Shown piece after piece: positions 49,752 through 59,217 of a stretch of DNA of 64,000 nucleotides. The position numbers and the translations under genes are program-made. The first letter of the stretch is position 1. Every line of letters begins with the position of its first letter. The stretch is from CAWJKP01 sp963843465 (GTDB lineage: Bacteria > Planctomycetota > Planctomycetia > Pirellulales > Thermoguttaceae), in assembly GCA_963843465.1 (NCBI GenBank), contig CAWJKP010000002.1:1612001-1676000 (forward strand), given 5' to 3'. The notes beneath the pieces are model-generated. The model was not told the origin of the DNA and searched no databases. It was given only the letters and a program-made list of their open reading frames with translations.

Positions 49752-50095
49752 ACGCCGACTCGCCCGTCTTTCCGGCACCATCGGCAAGACCTGCCGGGCT
49801 TTGCGGCCCGCCATGGGCAGCAGCCCCCACCAGGTCGCCGTGCTGCTCGACGGAAAGCACGCCGAACGACGCCTCTTGGGCGAAATGCTCCAGCCGCCGG
49901 GCCGTAGCAGACTCTTGCCAACCGTCAAGCTTGGACCCTCTGCCCGCAAATCCCTGGACATGCCGGCGGTTCCGCTTTTCCGCCGACAACTATCCAGGCG
50001 TTTGGGGCCGATATTCCTCCGAGGAGAAAAGCCGGAGTGGTAGAGGCTTTCCCCGAATGGACCGGCTACTGCACGACATGTTGGGGGAACCAACC
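49752..50095. other. Gene-free 344-bp intergenic region before the porin gene
   Basis: Short open frames on both strands show no domain. The last 15 bases contain GGGGGA at a suitable distance from the porin ATG. No hairpin or repeat was noticed. Confidence 0.4.
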
Positions 50096-51484
50096 ATGCG
50101 GGTGATTCGTTGGGCGATCTGGTCCAGCATCGCGATTCTGTTGTCGGCCTCCCTCCAAGCTGCCGAGATGGAACTTGCTCCCGTCCCGCCCGGCAACGGA
50201 GTTTCTGCGCAGGGACCGCAGGATGCGGCGGCGACAGCGCCGTCTCCGGCCGGCGCCGAGGCCGCGGCGGCGGACACGGCCGTCTCGGCAGGCGCGCCGC
50301 AGGCGGCGGCGGACCCCGGCGCGGCCCCCGGACCGGCCGCGGACCCGAAACCTTGGAAACTGCCGCAGCCCTGTTTGATGCAGAAGCTGGGCATCAACGT
50401 CAGCGGGTGGCTGGAAGGGGGCGTAACCCTCGATACGCTCAGTCCCCGCGACCGTTGGAACGGCCCGGTGGTGACCAACGATCGCAGCAACGACTTCGAA
50501 ATGAACCAGTTCTGGTGGACTTTCGTGCGGCCGGTGAAGACCGACGGGGACGGCTTCGACATCGGCGGGCGGGTGGACGTGGTCTACGGAACAGACTGGC
50601 GCTACGGCGACTCCCCGGGCCTGGAGCAGCGGATCGACTACCAACACCAGTTCTACGGACTGATCCTGCCGCAGATGTACGTGGAGGTCGGCATCAACGA
50701 TCTGACCATTCGGCTGGGCCACTACGCGGCGGCGCTCGGCTACGAGCTGGTGCCGGCCCCGGCCAACTTCTTCTATTCCCACTCCTACGCCATGGGCTAT
50801 TCCGAGCCGATCCTGGTCACCGGAGGCCGCGCCGAATACAAACTGTCGGACAATTGCAGCGTCAACGCCGGCTTGAACGACGGCTGGGGGAACTTCGAGG
50901 ATCCCGACAACGCGTTGGACTTCCTCGGCGGCGTGAATTGGCAGAACGACGAGAAGACGACCAGCCTCTCCTACCAGTTGACCTTCGGCCGCGAAGGCGT
51001 CTTCGGCATGGCCCCCCCCACGGGAACCAACCAGATCTACGACGCCGCGCTGGTCTTCAAACAACAACTCACCAAGAAACTGCTCTACGTCGCGCAGAAC
51101 AACATGGGTTTCGACAGCGAGGGCAACCCGCGGACCGGCGGCTTCGCCCGTTGGTATGGGCTGGCCCAATATATCATCTACACCATCAACCCCAAGCTCT
51201 CCGCGGGGTCCCGCATCGAGTGGTTCCGCGATGAAGAGGGGTCGCGCGTGGCCGGCGTGGGCAACTTGAACTACGGCTGGATGGGGGCGCCGGGGTTCGA
51301 AGGCACCTTCACCGAGCTGACGTTCGGGCTGAACTACCGGCCGAACCTCAATTTCGTCATCCGCCCGGAGATCCGCTGCGATTGGTACAGCGGTTCGACC
51401 AATCTTGCCGGCCAGTTGCCCTTCGGCGACGGCACGCGGAGCCAGCAACTCCTGCTGGCCACGGACATGATCTTCACGTTCTAA
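50096..51484 (+). CDS. BBP2-type outer-membrane beta-barrel protein (putative porin)
   Basis: A 462-residue protein. The signal peptide MRVIRWAIWSSIAILLSASL ends near AEME. An Ala/Pro-rich linker (about 30-80) precedes the barrel, which opens PCLMQKLGINVSGWLEGGVT, typical of planctomycete beta-barrel porin-2 proteins. Alternating aromatic/hydrophobic strands run to the end (RVDVVYGTDWRYGD, LTFGLNYRPNLNFVIRPEIR), and the last residue is an aromatic Phe, as usual for outer-membrane proteins. Likely a diffusion channel or a structural barrel. The ATG at 50096 follows a GGGGGA Shine-Dalgarno. Its stop abuts the stop of the convergent small gene. Confidence 0.85.
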   Translation: MRVIRWAIWSSIAILLSASLQAAEMELAPVPPGNGVSAQGPQDAAATAPSPAGAEAAAADTAVSAGAPQAAADPGAAPGPAADPKPWKLPQPCLMQKLGINVSGWLEGGVTLDTLSPRDRWNGPVVTNDRSNDFEMNQFWWTFVRPVKTDGDGFDIGGRVDVVYGTDWRYGDSPGLEQRIDYQHQFYGLILPQMYVEVGINDLTIRLGHYAAALGYELVPAPANFFYSHSYAMGYSEPILVTGGRAEYKLSDNCSVNAGLNDGWGNFEDPDNALDFLGGVNWQNDEKTTSLSYQLTFGREGVFGMAPPTGTNQIYDAALVFKQQLTKKLLYVAQNNMGFDSEGNPRTGGFARWYGLAQYIIYTINPKLSAGSRIEWFRDEEGSRVAGVGNLNYGWMGAPGFEGTFTELTFGLNYRPNLNFVIRPEIRCDWYSGSTNLAGQLPFGDGTRSQQLLLATDMIFTF

Positions 51485-51865
51485 TTAGTAGGGTGGAAAT
51501 CTACCGAAGTCCCAAGAGGTCCTCGGCGCATTGCCGCCGCCATAGCCGCCGTAGCCGCCCCCGTTAACCGCAGGCGCATAGTACTGCGGAACCGGCGCCG
51601 GAGCAATCGCCGGGCTCGGGGGCGTTGGGATCACGGGTTTCATCGCCACGTAAGGCTGACCGGTCGACGGGGCGGCCACAGTCACGCCTGCGGTGGCCGG
51701 CGTCGGATAGTAGTAGGTAGTGGTCGGGTAGTAGTAGGCGTAACCCGAGGTCTGATAGCAGGGATAGTAGCTCCGGCCCCAGCCGAAGGCTTCCCCGCCG
51801 GAGACTCCAATCAACACCATCAGGGTCGCGATGAGGACCTGAGGGCCAGTCATGCAAGGTACCAT
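51485..51865 (-). CDS. Small secreted Tyr/Pro/Gly-rich protein
   Basis: 126 residues. A hydrophobic N-terminus (MTGPQVLIATLMVLIGVSGG) ending near GEAFG looks like a signal peptide. The mature part is dominated by Tyr, Pro, Thr and Gly (YYYPTTTYYYPTPAT, GGGYGGYGGGNAPR), suggesting a disordered or adhesive surface protein. The ATG at 51865 has an excellent AAAGGAG 8 bp upstream, so I prefer it to the internal ATG at 51853. No domain recognised; planctomycetes encode many such proteins. Confidence 0.7.
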   Translation of the reverse strand: MVPCMTGPQVLIATLMVLIGVSGGEAFGWGRSYYPCYQTSGYAYYYPTTTYYYPTPATAGVTVAAPSTGQPYVAMKPVIPTPPSPAIAPAPVPQYYAPAVNGGGYGGYGGGNAPRTSWDFGRFPPY

Positions 51866-52052
51866 AGACGGTACTCCTTTTTGCTCGAGTTTACCGAACG
51901 CGGCTCTTGATCTTGAATTGTTGCCTGCCGGCTCGCCGGGAAAAGGGTTAGTGGGTCCCCTCTGCCGGACGGGACTTCCATGATCCCAAAGTCGAGAAGT
52001 CCCGCCCGGCAGGCGGGACCTACGGCTACGGTCGCAACCAGAAACGGTTGTT

Positions 52053-53864
52053 TCAGAGCAGGTTTTCCAGCTCGTCGACCAACTGGGCGAAATAGTCCAA
52101 GGCCGTGTCCACCGGTTGGGGTTGTTGCATGTCGACGCCGGCGCCGCGGAGCAGGTCCAGCGGGTCCTGGGAGCAGCCGCCCTTGAGGAAGTCGAGGTAG
52201 GCCGCCAGCTCCGCGCGGCCGCCCTGGGTAACGCGGTTGGCCAGGGCGATGGCCGCCGACATCCCCGTGGCATACTTGTAAACGTAGAATGCCCGGTAGA
52301 AGTGCGGGATGCGGAAGCACTCCAGCGAGAGCTCGTCGTCGAGGGTGAAATCGGGCCCGAAGTACCTCTCCAGAAGCTGGCGATAGACGCCCTGGAATCG
52401 CTCGACGGTCAGCGGCTCGTTTTGTTCGGCCAGCTCGTGGGTGATCTTCTCGAACTCGGCGAACATCGTCTGCCGGTAGATCGTGGCCCGCATGGCGTCG
52501 ATCTGCCGGTTGACGAGGTAGGCCCGGCGGCGGTCGTCGCGGGCGCCTTGCATCAGGTGGCGGCTGAGGAGCTGCTCGTTGAAGGTGCTGGCCACCTCGG
52601 CCACGAAGATCACGTAGTTGTAGTATTGGAAGGGCTGGTGCTTGGCGGAGAAATAGCTGTGCATCGAGTGGCCCGCCTCGTGGGCCAGGGTGAAGACGTG
52701 GTCCAGCACCTCGGGCTGGTAGTTCATGAGAATGTAGGGATCGCCGTCGAAGGAGCCGCTGGAAAAGGCGCCGCTCTGCTTGCCGCGGTTCTCGTAGCGA
52801 TCGCACCAGCGTTCCCGCAGCCCCTGTTGGAGCGCGTGGCAGTACTGCCGCCCCAAGGGCGACAGGGCCGCGATCACCAACTCCACGGCCTGGTTCCAAG
52901 TCTGCCGGGTCTCGAGCTCGGCCAGGATCGGCACGTAAGTGTCGTACTGGTGGAGCTGGCGGAGCTTCATCTTCCGTTGCCGAAGCTGGTAATAGCGGAA
53001 AAGGGCCGGCAGGTGGCGGTGGACCGACTCGATGAGGTTGGTGTAGACCGCGATCGGCACGCGGTCGGCGAACAGCGCCGCCTCGAGGGAACTGGGGTAA
53101 CGGCGGGCCCGGGCGTAGTAGACGTCGCGTTGGATCGAGCCGCTGAGGGTCGCCGCCAACGTCTGCTGATGCGCGGCGTACTGGCGGTAGAGCTTGCAAA
53201 ACGCGGTCTTCCGCACGTTGCGGTTGGGCGAGTGGAGCAGCGTGGAGAAGCTGCCGTGGCTGAGCTCCACCCATTGGCCCCTTTCGTTCTTCACCGGGCC
53301 GAACCTCAGGTCGGCGTCGTTGAGCTGGCGGAAGATCTTGCCGGCCGCCTCGGCCATTTCCGTCTGCATGGCCAGCAGCCGCTCTTCTTTGCGGCCCAGC
53401 GTGTGCGGCTTGTAGCGGAGAATCCGCTGGAGCAAGAGCCGGTAGGGCGCCAGCCGCGGGTCGGCCAGGAACTGCTTGATCCGCGCGGTGGGGATGGCGA
53501 GGATCTCCGGGCGGATGTAGCTGGCGGCCTGGGCCGCCCGGCTGGCGGCGCCCAGGTAGCGGCCGTACATCCGCTGGTAGACGCTCTGGGCGGTGTCCTC
53601 GGCGGTCTTTAGCGAGGCGTAGCTCCCCAGCCGCTCGCCCAGGCGGTCGAAGTCCAGATCCATGGCCAGGCAGGCGGCCAGGGTCGCGAGGTCGTCGCCC
53701 AGCTTGCCCTGGAACTGCTCATATCCGGCGATCCGGCCCTCCCACTTCACGAACGCCTCTTCCCACGCCGCATCATCGGCGAACAAGCTGGCAAGGTCCC
53801 AGCAGTCCTCGGGCTTCTGCTGGCGACGTTCGGGGAGCTTCTGGATTTTCTTGGCGGTTTTCAT
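52053..53864 (-). CDS. pepF: Oligoendopeptidase F, M3 family
   Basis: A 603-residue cytoplasmic zinc metallopeptidase that trims oligopeptides. The active-site motif is HEAGHSMHSYF (HExxH), with the third ligand expected in the downstream AEVASTFNEQLLSRHL segment. Other M3B blocks are MNYQPEVLDHVFTLAHEAGH, FYRAFYVYKYATGMSAAIAL and the N-terminal WDLASLFADDAAWEEAF. Length is normal for PepF. GAGGAG lies before the ATG at 53864 and inside the last codons of the upstream restriction-modification gene, whose restored stop ends 8 bp away, so the two probably share a transcript. Confidence 0.93.
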   Translation of the reverse strand: MKTAKKIQKLPERRQQKPEDCWDLASLFADDAAWEEAFVKWEGRIAGYEQFQGKLGDDLATLAACLAMDLDFDRLGERLGSYASLKTAEDTAQSVYQRMYGRYLGAASRAAQAASYIRPEILAIPTARIKQFLADPRLAPYRLLLQRILRYKPHTLGRKEERLLAMQTEMAEAAGKIFRQLNDADLRFGPVKNERGQWVELSHGSFSTLLHSPNRNVRKTAFCKLYRQYAAHQQTLAATLSGSIQRDVYYARARRYPSSLEAALFADRVPIAVYTNLIESVHRHLPALFRYYQLRQRKMKLRQLHQYDTYVPILAELETRQTWNQAVELVIAALSPLGRQYCHALQQGLRERWCDRYENRGKQSGAFSSGSFDGDPYILMNYQPEVLDHVFTLAHEAGHSMHSYFSAKHQPFQYYNYVIFVAEVASTFNEQLLSRHLMQGARDDRRRAYLVNRQIDAMRATIYRQTMFAEFEKITHELAEQNEPLTVERFQGVYRQLLERYFGPDFTLDDELSLECFRIPHFYRAFYVYKYATGMSAAIALANRVTQGGRAELAAYLDFLKGGCSQDPLDLLRGAGVDMQQPQPVDTALDYFAQLVDELENLL

Positions 53865-53872
53865 CCGACAGG

Positions 53873-56360
53873 TTACTCCTCATAAGGCCCGAGGAACCGC
53901 TCGCCGTTGAAATGGATCATGTGGGATGGGGCATCGGCTACCCACACTTCCGTTTCCCATGAAATGTCACCCAGGTATTTGACCATGGCGCACCCGATCC
54001 AGGAAGGCGGTGACGAACACAAGCCCAGCCTCACAGTCGGTAAACAGCCGTTTCAGTTCGTCCCGTCGCTTACCGTCCACGGGCCCATGACTTGTTACGG
54101 CCTCGATCAACACGAGCCATTGCTTCTCGGCGTGATATACCACCACGTCTGGCATCTTGCCATGCGCATCAACTCTAACGCCGAGCCCGGCAAGCGCACT
54201 TTCATCGAAATATGCCCATTTCGTATCGGCGTCGCCAATGTAGATCGGCTTTCCGCCAGGGGTGAATCGCGGACAGAATTGTTCGACGATTTCCTTGATC
54301 AGCACGTTCTGGCCGCCGGGGGATAAGTCGATCTTCTCGCCCGTGGCCAGCGTCAGGGGGATTCGCGTCATCTTGCGTTCTCTCGCATAACGCACCTTCA
54401 GCGTTTCGACCGACGTTAACCATGTCCGAAGGTTCTTTTCCCACTGCCTCGTTCCGTGGGTGCGCAGCAACTCCAGTGCGCCTTTTTCAACCCGGTATTT
54501 AGTCTTCGGGCTGTTGATTGGCCGGGTCGGGTCGTCGGGGTTCGCTATGATGATCCCGGCTTCCATGAGTTGGTGGACGGTCTGCTTTCTGACTGTCTCG
54601 CGGGTGTTCGGCGCATAGCGCTTGCCGTAATGCTCGGCAACCCAATCCATGATGGGCGTAATACCGCGCAGCGGGGCCGACGCTTTCAACCACCGTGCAT
54701 CAGGCAGCAAGTCAAGTAATGCCAGCAACGTAAGAGCGGAACGCTCATTTTGCTGCGCTTTCGGCAACCCGAGGGCTGCCAGTATACCTTGTGTCTCCTC
54801 GATGCGTTGCTTTACTTTCACCGGATCATCACCCGCCATATTCAATTCCTCACTGATAAGTGCGTCTAGCTCGTCTTGATTCGGGAAGGTATCGCCGATT
54901 CTGCCACCGAGGCGTTCTAGCGCTGCCAAGTCGGGATACTTCAGACTTCGCAAGTCAGTTGCGTTCACTTGTGTATGCCCGCTGAATTGGCGGAAGTAGG
55001 CGTCAACCAGCGTCGAGTTTAGGTAGGCCGCAAGGCCTTTGGCCAGCGCAGTGGGCAGGCCGTTGCCTCTTCGATGGAAGTAGTTCAAGTGGTTCTCAAA
55101 GCCGTATTCGTCGGCCGGTAATCGAGAAGGTTCACAAACGGCTGCCGTGACGCGCCGTCTCTCTTCCTTTGCCGAGAACCGCTTGACGAGCACATAGACC
55201 CCGGCGGGAACGAGCAGACTCTCCGTCTTGGGCGAGACTCGCAGATAATTCGGCTTCTTGCCCAGCCTAGGCCATGAAATGTATCCATTATCAAAGTGAG
55301 CGGGATAGACCAGCGGGACCGTCTCCCCGTTGGCCTCGTTTGCCAACGCGTCCTTTGCGCGGAAATCGACAACCCGCCCGGTAGACACGCGGATTCCTAG
55401 ATCGTCAAGGGTTGCGGAAAAGCCTTTGACGCGTTCGGCAAAGCGTATCCCCATCCCATCAGGCACAACATGAATCAGTAACTCAGGATCATTCGGGTTG
55501 GCCAATTCAGTGGACGAGACTTCGCGCGCGTAGATGTCGGGGTCTTCCGGGGTGGCCGATGAAGAGACCACCGCTTTGCCCGCTGGATGGCCCTTGACCG
55601 CCCGAAATATCACATTCTCTTGGAGAACATCGGAATCCTTGAAAGCCCTGTTGCGCGACTCGAAAACGTGAATCCTCTTGAACGCCATATCGTGCAGAAA
55701 AGCTTCGCGGAACGGTCGGAAATAGGGGCCATTGCAGAAACTTCGCGGCGTAATCGCCACCATTTCCCCGTTTTCGTCGAGCAAGCGAAAGACAAGCCAA
55801 AGGAAGGCCGTGTAAAGGTTGCTCGTTTCAATCCCCACGGATCGCAGCGCGCAGCGCGCCTCTGAGTGGCTATTCAGCTTGCGATAGGGCGGATTCAGGA
55901 TTGCACAATCGAACCTGGGCCGAGAGGCTCCCAACAACGGACGTTCGGCGAGCATTTCCACGGCCGCCTCGATGAAGTCGCCTTCGATCACGTCGGCTTG
56001 GAACGCAATTTCTTTCGCGCGGCAAACGGCTTCACACTCTTTGATCGTATGCCGAAGGTACTCAGCGAGGTGGGAGTCGGCTTCGTAGGCCGTCAAGTGA
56101 ATCAATGCCGGCCCACGCTCTATTTCGCAGGCGTGGGCAACCCAGGCCGCTGACAGACTCCCAAGCCCAGCGCCAGGGTCAAGGAAGCGGACTTCCCCTC
56201 CGCTCCGTTCCGACAATTCGGCCATGAAAGAGGCAATAGAGGCGGGCGTAAAGAATTGACCCATAGCAGCGCGGCGTGCCGGCTGTAACCGCCGGCCGAT
56301 GTCCAAGCGGAGGAGGTCAACCCGGTCAAGCAACCCATTTTGCTCCACGACCGACACCAT
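53873..56360 (-). CDS. BsuBI/PstI-type adenine methylase fused to its restriction endonuclease (frame broken at 53993-53995)
   Basis: About 829 residues. Residues 1 to about 500 are an Eco57I/BsuBI-type N6-adenine methyltransferase: AAMGQFFTPASIASFMAEL, FLDPGAGLGSLSAAW (SAM site) and AILNPPYRKL (NPPY). The rest is a BsuBI/PstI endonuclease with its helical DNA-binding part (QNERSALTLLALLDLLPDAR) and nuclease core (IYIGDADTKWAYFDES, PDVVVYHAEKQWLVLIEA). The uninterrupted frame stops at 53967. Removing one G from the run at 53993-53995 restores the family ending (VKYLGDISWETEVW, IHFNGERFLGPYEE), with the stop at 53873. The methylase and nuclease are normally separate genes; here no stop parts them around residue 500. 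ATG 56360. Confidence 0.85.
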
Positions 56361-56404
56361 GCTTCTCCCCGTCTGCCGGAAGTTAAGTCGTTTCAGCGTT
56401 CGCA

Positions 56405-56462
56405 GGCGGGCTAGAGCCCGCCCTAAATTTCGCTCCTCACCCTCCTCTCCCGGAGGGAGAGG
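56405..56462. repeat. Two adjacent hairpins at the 3' end of the DUF2325 gene
   Basis: GGCGGGCT-AG-AGCCCGCC at 56405-56422 and CCTCTCCC-GGA-GGGAGAGG at 56444-56462 are perfect 8-bp stems. The second overlaps the last codons of the upstream gene, so its protein ends SPSPSGRGG. They sit between this gene and the methylase-nuclease gene. Either a terminator/attenuator pair or insertion of a CCCTCTCCC-type repeat. Confidence 0.6.
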
Positions 56463-58029
56463 GGGACTTGGAACCGGCGGCAGACTCCGCGGCCTGGGCG
56501 GCGGACCCGTTAAGGCGGTTGCCGATTTGTTGGAGGATTTGCACGGCCACCTGGTTGGGGTTGTAGCCGGCGGGCAGCCGCACGAGCAGCTTGCCGTAGC
56601 GGTCGCAGAAGTCCTTGACCTCGCCGAAGGAGTGGCTCGACCAGCGGATCGCCAGCAGCACGATCGCCACCTCGTCCCGGGCAATGTAGGGCTCGAAGCC
56701 CTCCAGCGGCTCATGTTCCCGGGTGGCGATCCAGACCAGGTCCTTGATGCCGAAGGCCGCTTTCAACGCCTGCTGGGCGTGCGGCCGGCGATCGCCGCCG
56801 ATGAGCACCACCGTCTTCCCGGCCAGCCTGCGGGCCGCTTCCTTGACTTCCGCCGTGGGCTCACAGGCCGCTTCCACCTCCGCGACCGGCGTGCGGTTGG
56901 CCAGAAAACGGTCCAGCTCGCGGACCGCCAGTTGGAAGCCCGGCGGCATGGGGTCCAGCTCGGGCAGATTCTCGACGACCGGCAGCAACAGCTCGCGGAT
57001 CTCGCGGTTGCTGGGCGGCATACCCGCCTCGATCATCTCTTCGATCGACTGCACGGCGACCTCCCAATCGTGCCGCGAGCCGCCTTCGGTCATGATCCGC
57101 TTGATGTGGTAGCGGACCCGCTGCACGCGGGCCTGCTGCCGCTTCTCCCGCTGCCGCGACTCCTGGAGCCGCGCGTCGAGGACCAGGATCCGGGCGGCGA
57201 GGTCCGACCAGCCGGTGGGATCGGCCACGTCGTCGATCCGCATGTAACGCTGGATGAAGATCTGCCGCTGGCCGGCGGTCGCCCGCAGCCAGCCATAGAC
57301 CTTTTGCTGCTCGTTGTCGCGGGGGCCATCGATCACGTCGATCGCCCCCCGCAGCGACGACTGGGCCTCGGCCAACAGATCCAGCGCCTGCTCGAAGGCG
57401 TCGCGGTTACCTTCGAGGTCGTCCAACACCTCCCGCACCAGCGCAATGGCGGCGGCGACCGCGTCGAAGCAGCCGGCAACGTCGTCCAACAGCGAGAGGT
57501 CGGTGGGCGAGGGTCCGCTGGGGTGATTCATCCAAAGGAAGCAGTCGGGCAGGCTCTTGGCGTGCTCGATGATCTCGCGGTCCTTGGGCTCGATCTCGGT
57601 ATCGTAATCGGCCCCTTCCCGCAGCCTCCGCTGGCGGGTGGCGGCCCAGCGGGCCCCTTCGGCCTTCAGCCGGCAGCGGTCCGCGATCAGCGGCAGGTCG
57701 GCGTCGGTGATCGCTTGCCGCCGATGCCAGCCGGCCGGCAGCTCGATGGCGTCGTTGCCTGGCAGCCGTTCCGAGGAGCCCGCCTCGCCCGGCGACATTC
57801 GTTCTCCGAGCGTGAGCGCCGCCCCCAGGGATTCCATGTGGATCGCCGCCACGACCGGCTCTGCCGGTTCCGCACGGATCGGGACCTGTTGTTCGGCGGG
57901 GGTCTCCGTAAGGGCCAGCAGGGCTTGGGCCAGCCTTCGCAAATTACCGCGGAACTGGGCATCGTCGGCCGCCAACGGTGCGATCCGCTCGAACACCGCT
58001 TCCAGGGCAGCCTTTAACTCCTCGGACAT
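56437..58029 (-). CDS. DUF2325-like protein with long helical N-terminal region
   Basis: About 530 residues. The N-terminal 400 or so residues are mostly alpha-helical with no domain I recognise (for example DAFEQALDLLAEAQSSLRGA, SRQREKRQQARVQRVRYHIK). From about residue 420 a small Rossmann-like domain resembles DUF2325: KTVVLIGGDRRPHAQQALKA, DLVWIATREHEPLEGFEPYI, VAIVLLAIRWSSHSFGEVKD and CDRYGKLLVRLPAGYNPNQV. DUF2325 proteins often sit near defence or mobile genes, as here, 76 bp upstream of a restriction-modification gene in the same orientation. The ATG at 58029 fits; the in-frame extension to 58161 runs into repeat-like sequence. Role unknown. Confidence 0.65.
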   Translation of the reverse strand: MSEELKAALEAVFERIAPLAADDAQFRGNLRRLAQALLALTETPAEQQVPIRAEPAEPVVAAIHMESLGAALTLGERMSPGEAGSSERLPGNDAIELPAGWHRRQAITDADLPLIADRCRLKAEGARWAATRQRRLREGADYDTEIEPKDREIIEHAKSLPDCFLWMNHPSGPSPTDLSLLDDVAGCFDAVAAAIALVREVLDDLEGNRDAFEQALDLLAEAQSSLRGAIDVIDGPRDNEQQKVYGWLRATAGQRQIFIQRYMRIDDVADPTGWSDLAARILVLDARLQESRQREKRQQARVQRVRYHIKRIMTEGGSRHDWEVAVQSIEEMIEAGMPPSNREIRELLLPVVENLPELDPMPPGFQLAVRELDRFLANRTPVAEVEAACEPTAEVKEAARRLAGKTVVLIGGDRRPHAQQALKAAFGIKDLVWIATREHEPLEGFEPYIARDEVAIVLLAIRWSSHSFGEVKDFCDRYGKLLVRLPAGYNPNQVAVQILQQIGNRLNGSAAQAAESAAGSKSPSPSGRGG

Positions 58030-58212
58030 GTTGCTCTCCAACAACTGGTCGCCCGGCGCGCCCCTCCCCTTTCCAGAGAACAGGAAACCTGGCCCGCCGT
58101 CAAGCGGCCCCCACCCGCCGTGGGGGATGCAAGCTGACGGCTCTTCCACTTCCATCTGCAAACGCCGGCGACCTTCCCGCTGGTAGCCCCGCCTTGAGGC
58201 GGAATGCCGCTG

Positions 58213-58256
58213 GTAGTCCCGCCTTTAGGCGGCATTCCGCCTAAAGGCGGGACTAC
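58213..58256. repeat. Perfect 20-bp hairpin of the CCTAAAGGCGGGACTAC family
   Basis: Arms 58213-58232 and 58237-58256 are perfect complements with a 4-base loop. A degenerate half copy precedes it at about 58190-58210. It lies just beyond the 3' end of the methyltransferase gene at 58272 and could end that transcript. Confidence 0.75.
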
Positions 58257-58271
58257 GAACCAGCGTTCGGC

Positions 58272-59205
58272 TCACTTGGCGCGTGCCCGCGCCAGGGCTT
58301 GCAGGATTCCACCGCAGACGAAGCAGGACGGCACGCGGGCTTTCCCGCAGGCGAGGACGTCGAACCCGGCGGTTCGCAGCAGAGATTCCAGCGATTTTTC
58401 GTTGAAGAAGTTCAGGTGTTCGTGGCACTTCATAACACCCAGTGGCGGGATCAGGCTCCAACGCATCCGCGCCAGCGTCGTGTAGAAATCGACCACGGTC
58501 AACAGCGGTCCCAGCCGCAGCAACATGTCGAGGTACCAGGCGAAGAATCGGCCCTTCCCCGCGAAGCGAAGATCGTATCGCTCATAAGGCAGCTCGACGT
58601 AGCAAAGCAAGCGTCGCTCGCCGCCTAGCTTCTCGCAGCTTCGCCAGCGTGTCGCACGGGTCGGAACAGTGCTCCAGCACGTGGCAGATCATGACAAGGT
58701 CGTAGGTCCGCTCTCGCAGCTCGGCATCCGAGGCAACCTTCGTCACGCCCGGAACCGGCCGCGCGTCGGACAGGTCATACACGAACTTCTCCCTGCCGAT
58801 CGCTTCGGGAATGAACTGGCCTTCGTCCCCGCCGTAGTCGAGCACGCTGCGGATTGCCGCCGCGGCGGCGTGCTGCCCAAGGAAATCCGCAACGATCTGC
58901 TTGCGGGCGGCCAGCGCGCCGGGGTCGTGGCCGAGGCCCGTGTTGAATTTCCGCGTGTACCAGAATTCGTAGCGCCGCCGGGATTGGAAGTACTCTTCGC
59001 CGCGGTAGGCGGAATAGAGCTTCGCGACTTCCTCGGCAGTGAGCCGGGAGTCGAAGAAGCGGAAGGAACAGTCGCGGCATTCCAGCAGCGAGCACCGCGT
59101 CGAGGGCTTGCCGACGGCATAATGGGCGAGGAACGGCGACACAACGGCGGGATAGCGCAACACGCTCTCGGATCGGCAGCAGGGGCAACCTTGGATGGTG
59201 TACAT
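58272..59205 (-). CDS. Class I SAM-dependent methyltransferase with N-terminal zinc-binding part (frame broken near 58630)
   Basis: About 311 residues. The N-terminus has CPCCRSES and LLECRDCSFRFFD, two Cys pairs that probably bind zinc, as in C-methyltransferases of the TylCIII/NovU sugar group (family resemblance). The SAM part shows IRSVLDYGGDEGQFIPEAI and YDLVMICHVLEHCSDPCDTL. The frame then fails, and LCYVELPYERYDLRF followed by KCHEHLNFFNEKSLESLLRT continues in another frame to 58272. Shifting near 58630 joins them through KLREKLGGERRLLCYVELP. It is the last gene of the set TPP enzyme - FkbM - methyltransferase, 12 bp behind FkbM. Probable acceptor: a nucleotide-linked or chain-linked sugar. 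Confidence 0.75.
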
Positions 59206-59217
59206 CGGGCAGCCCGA

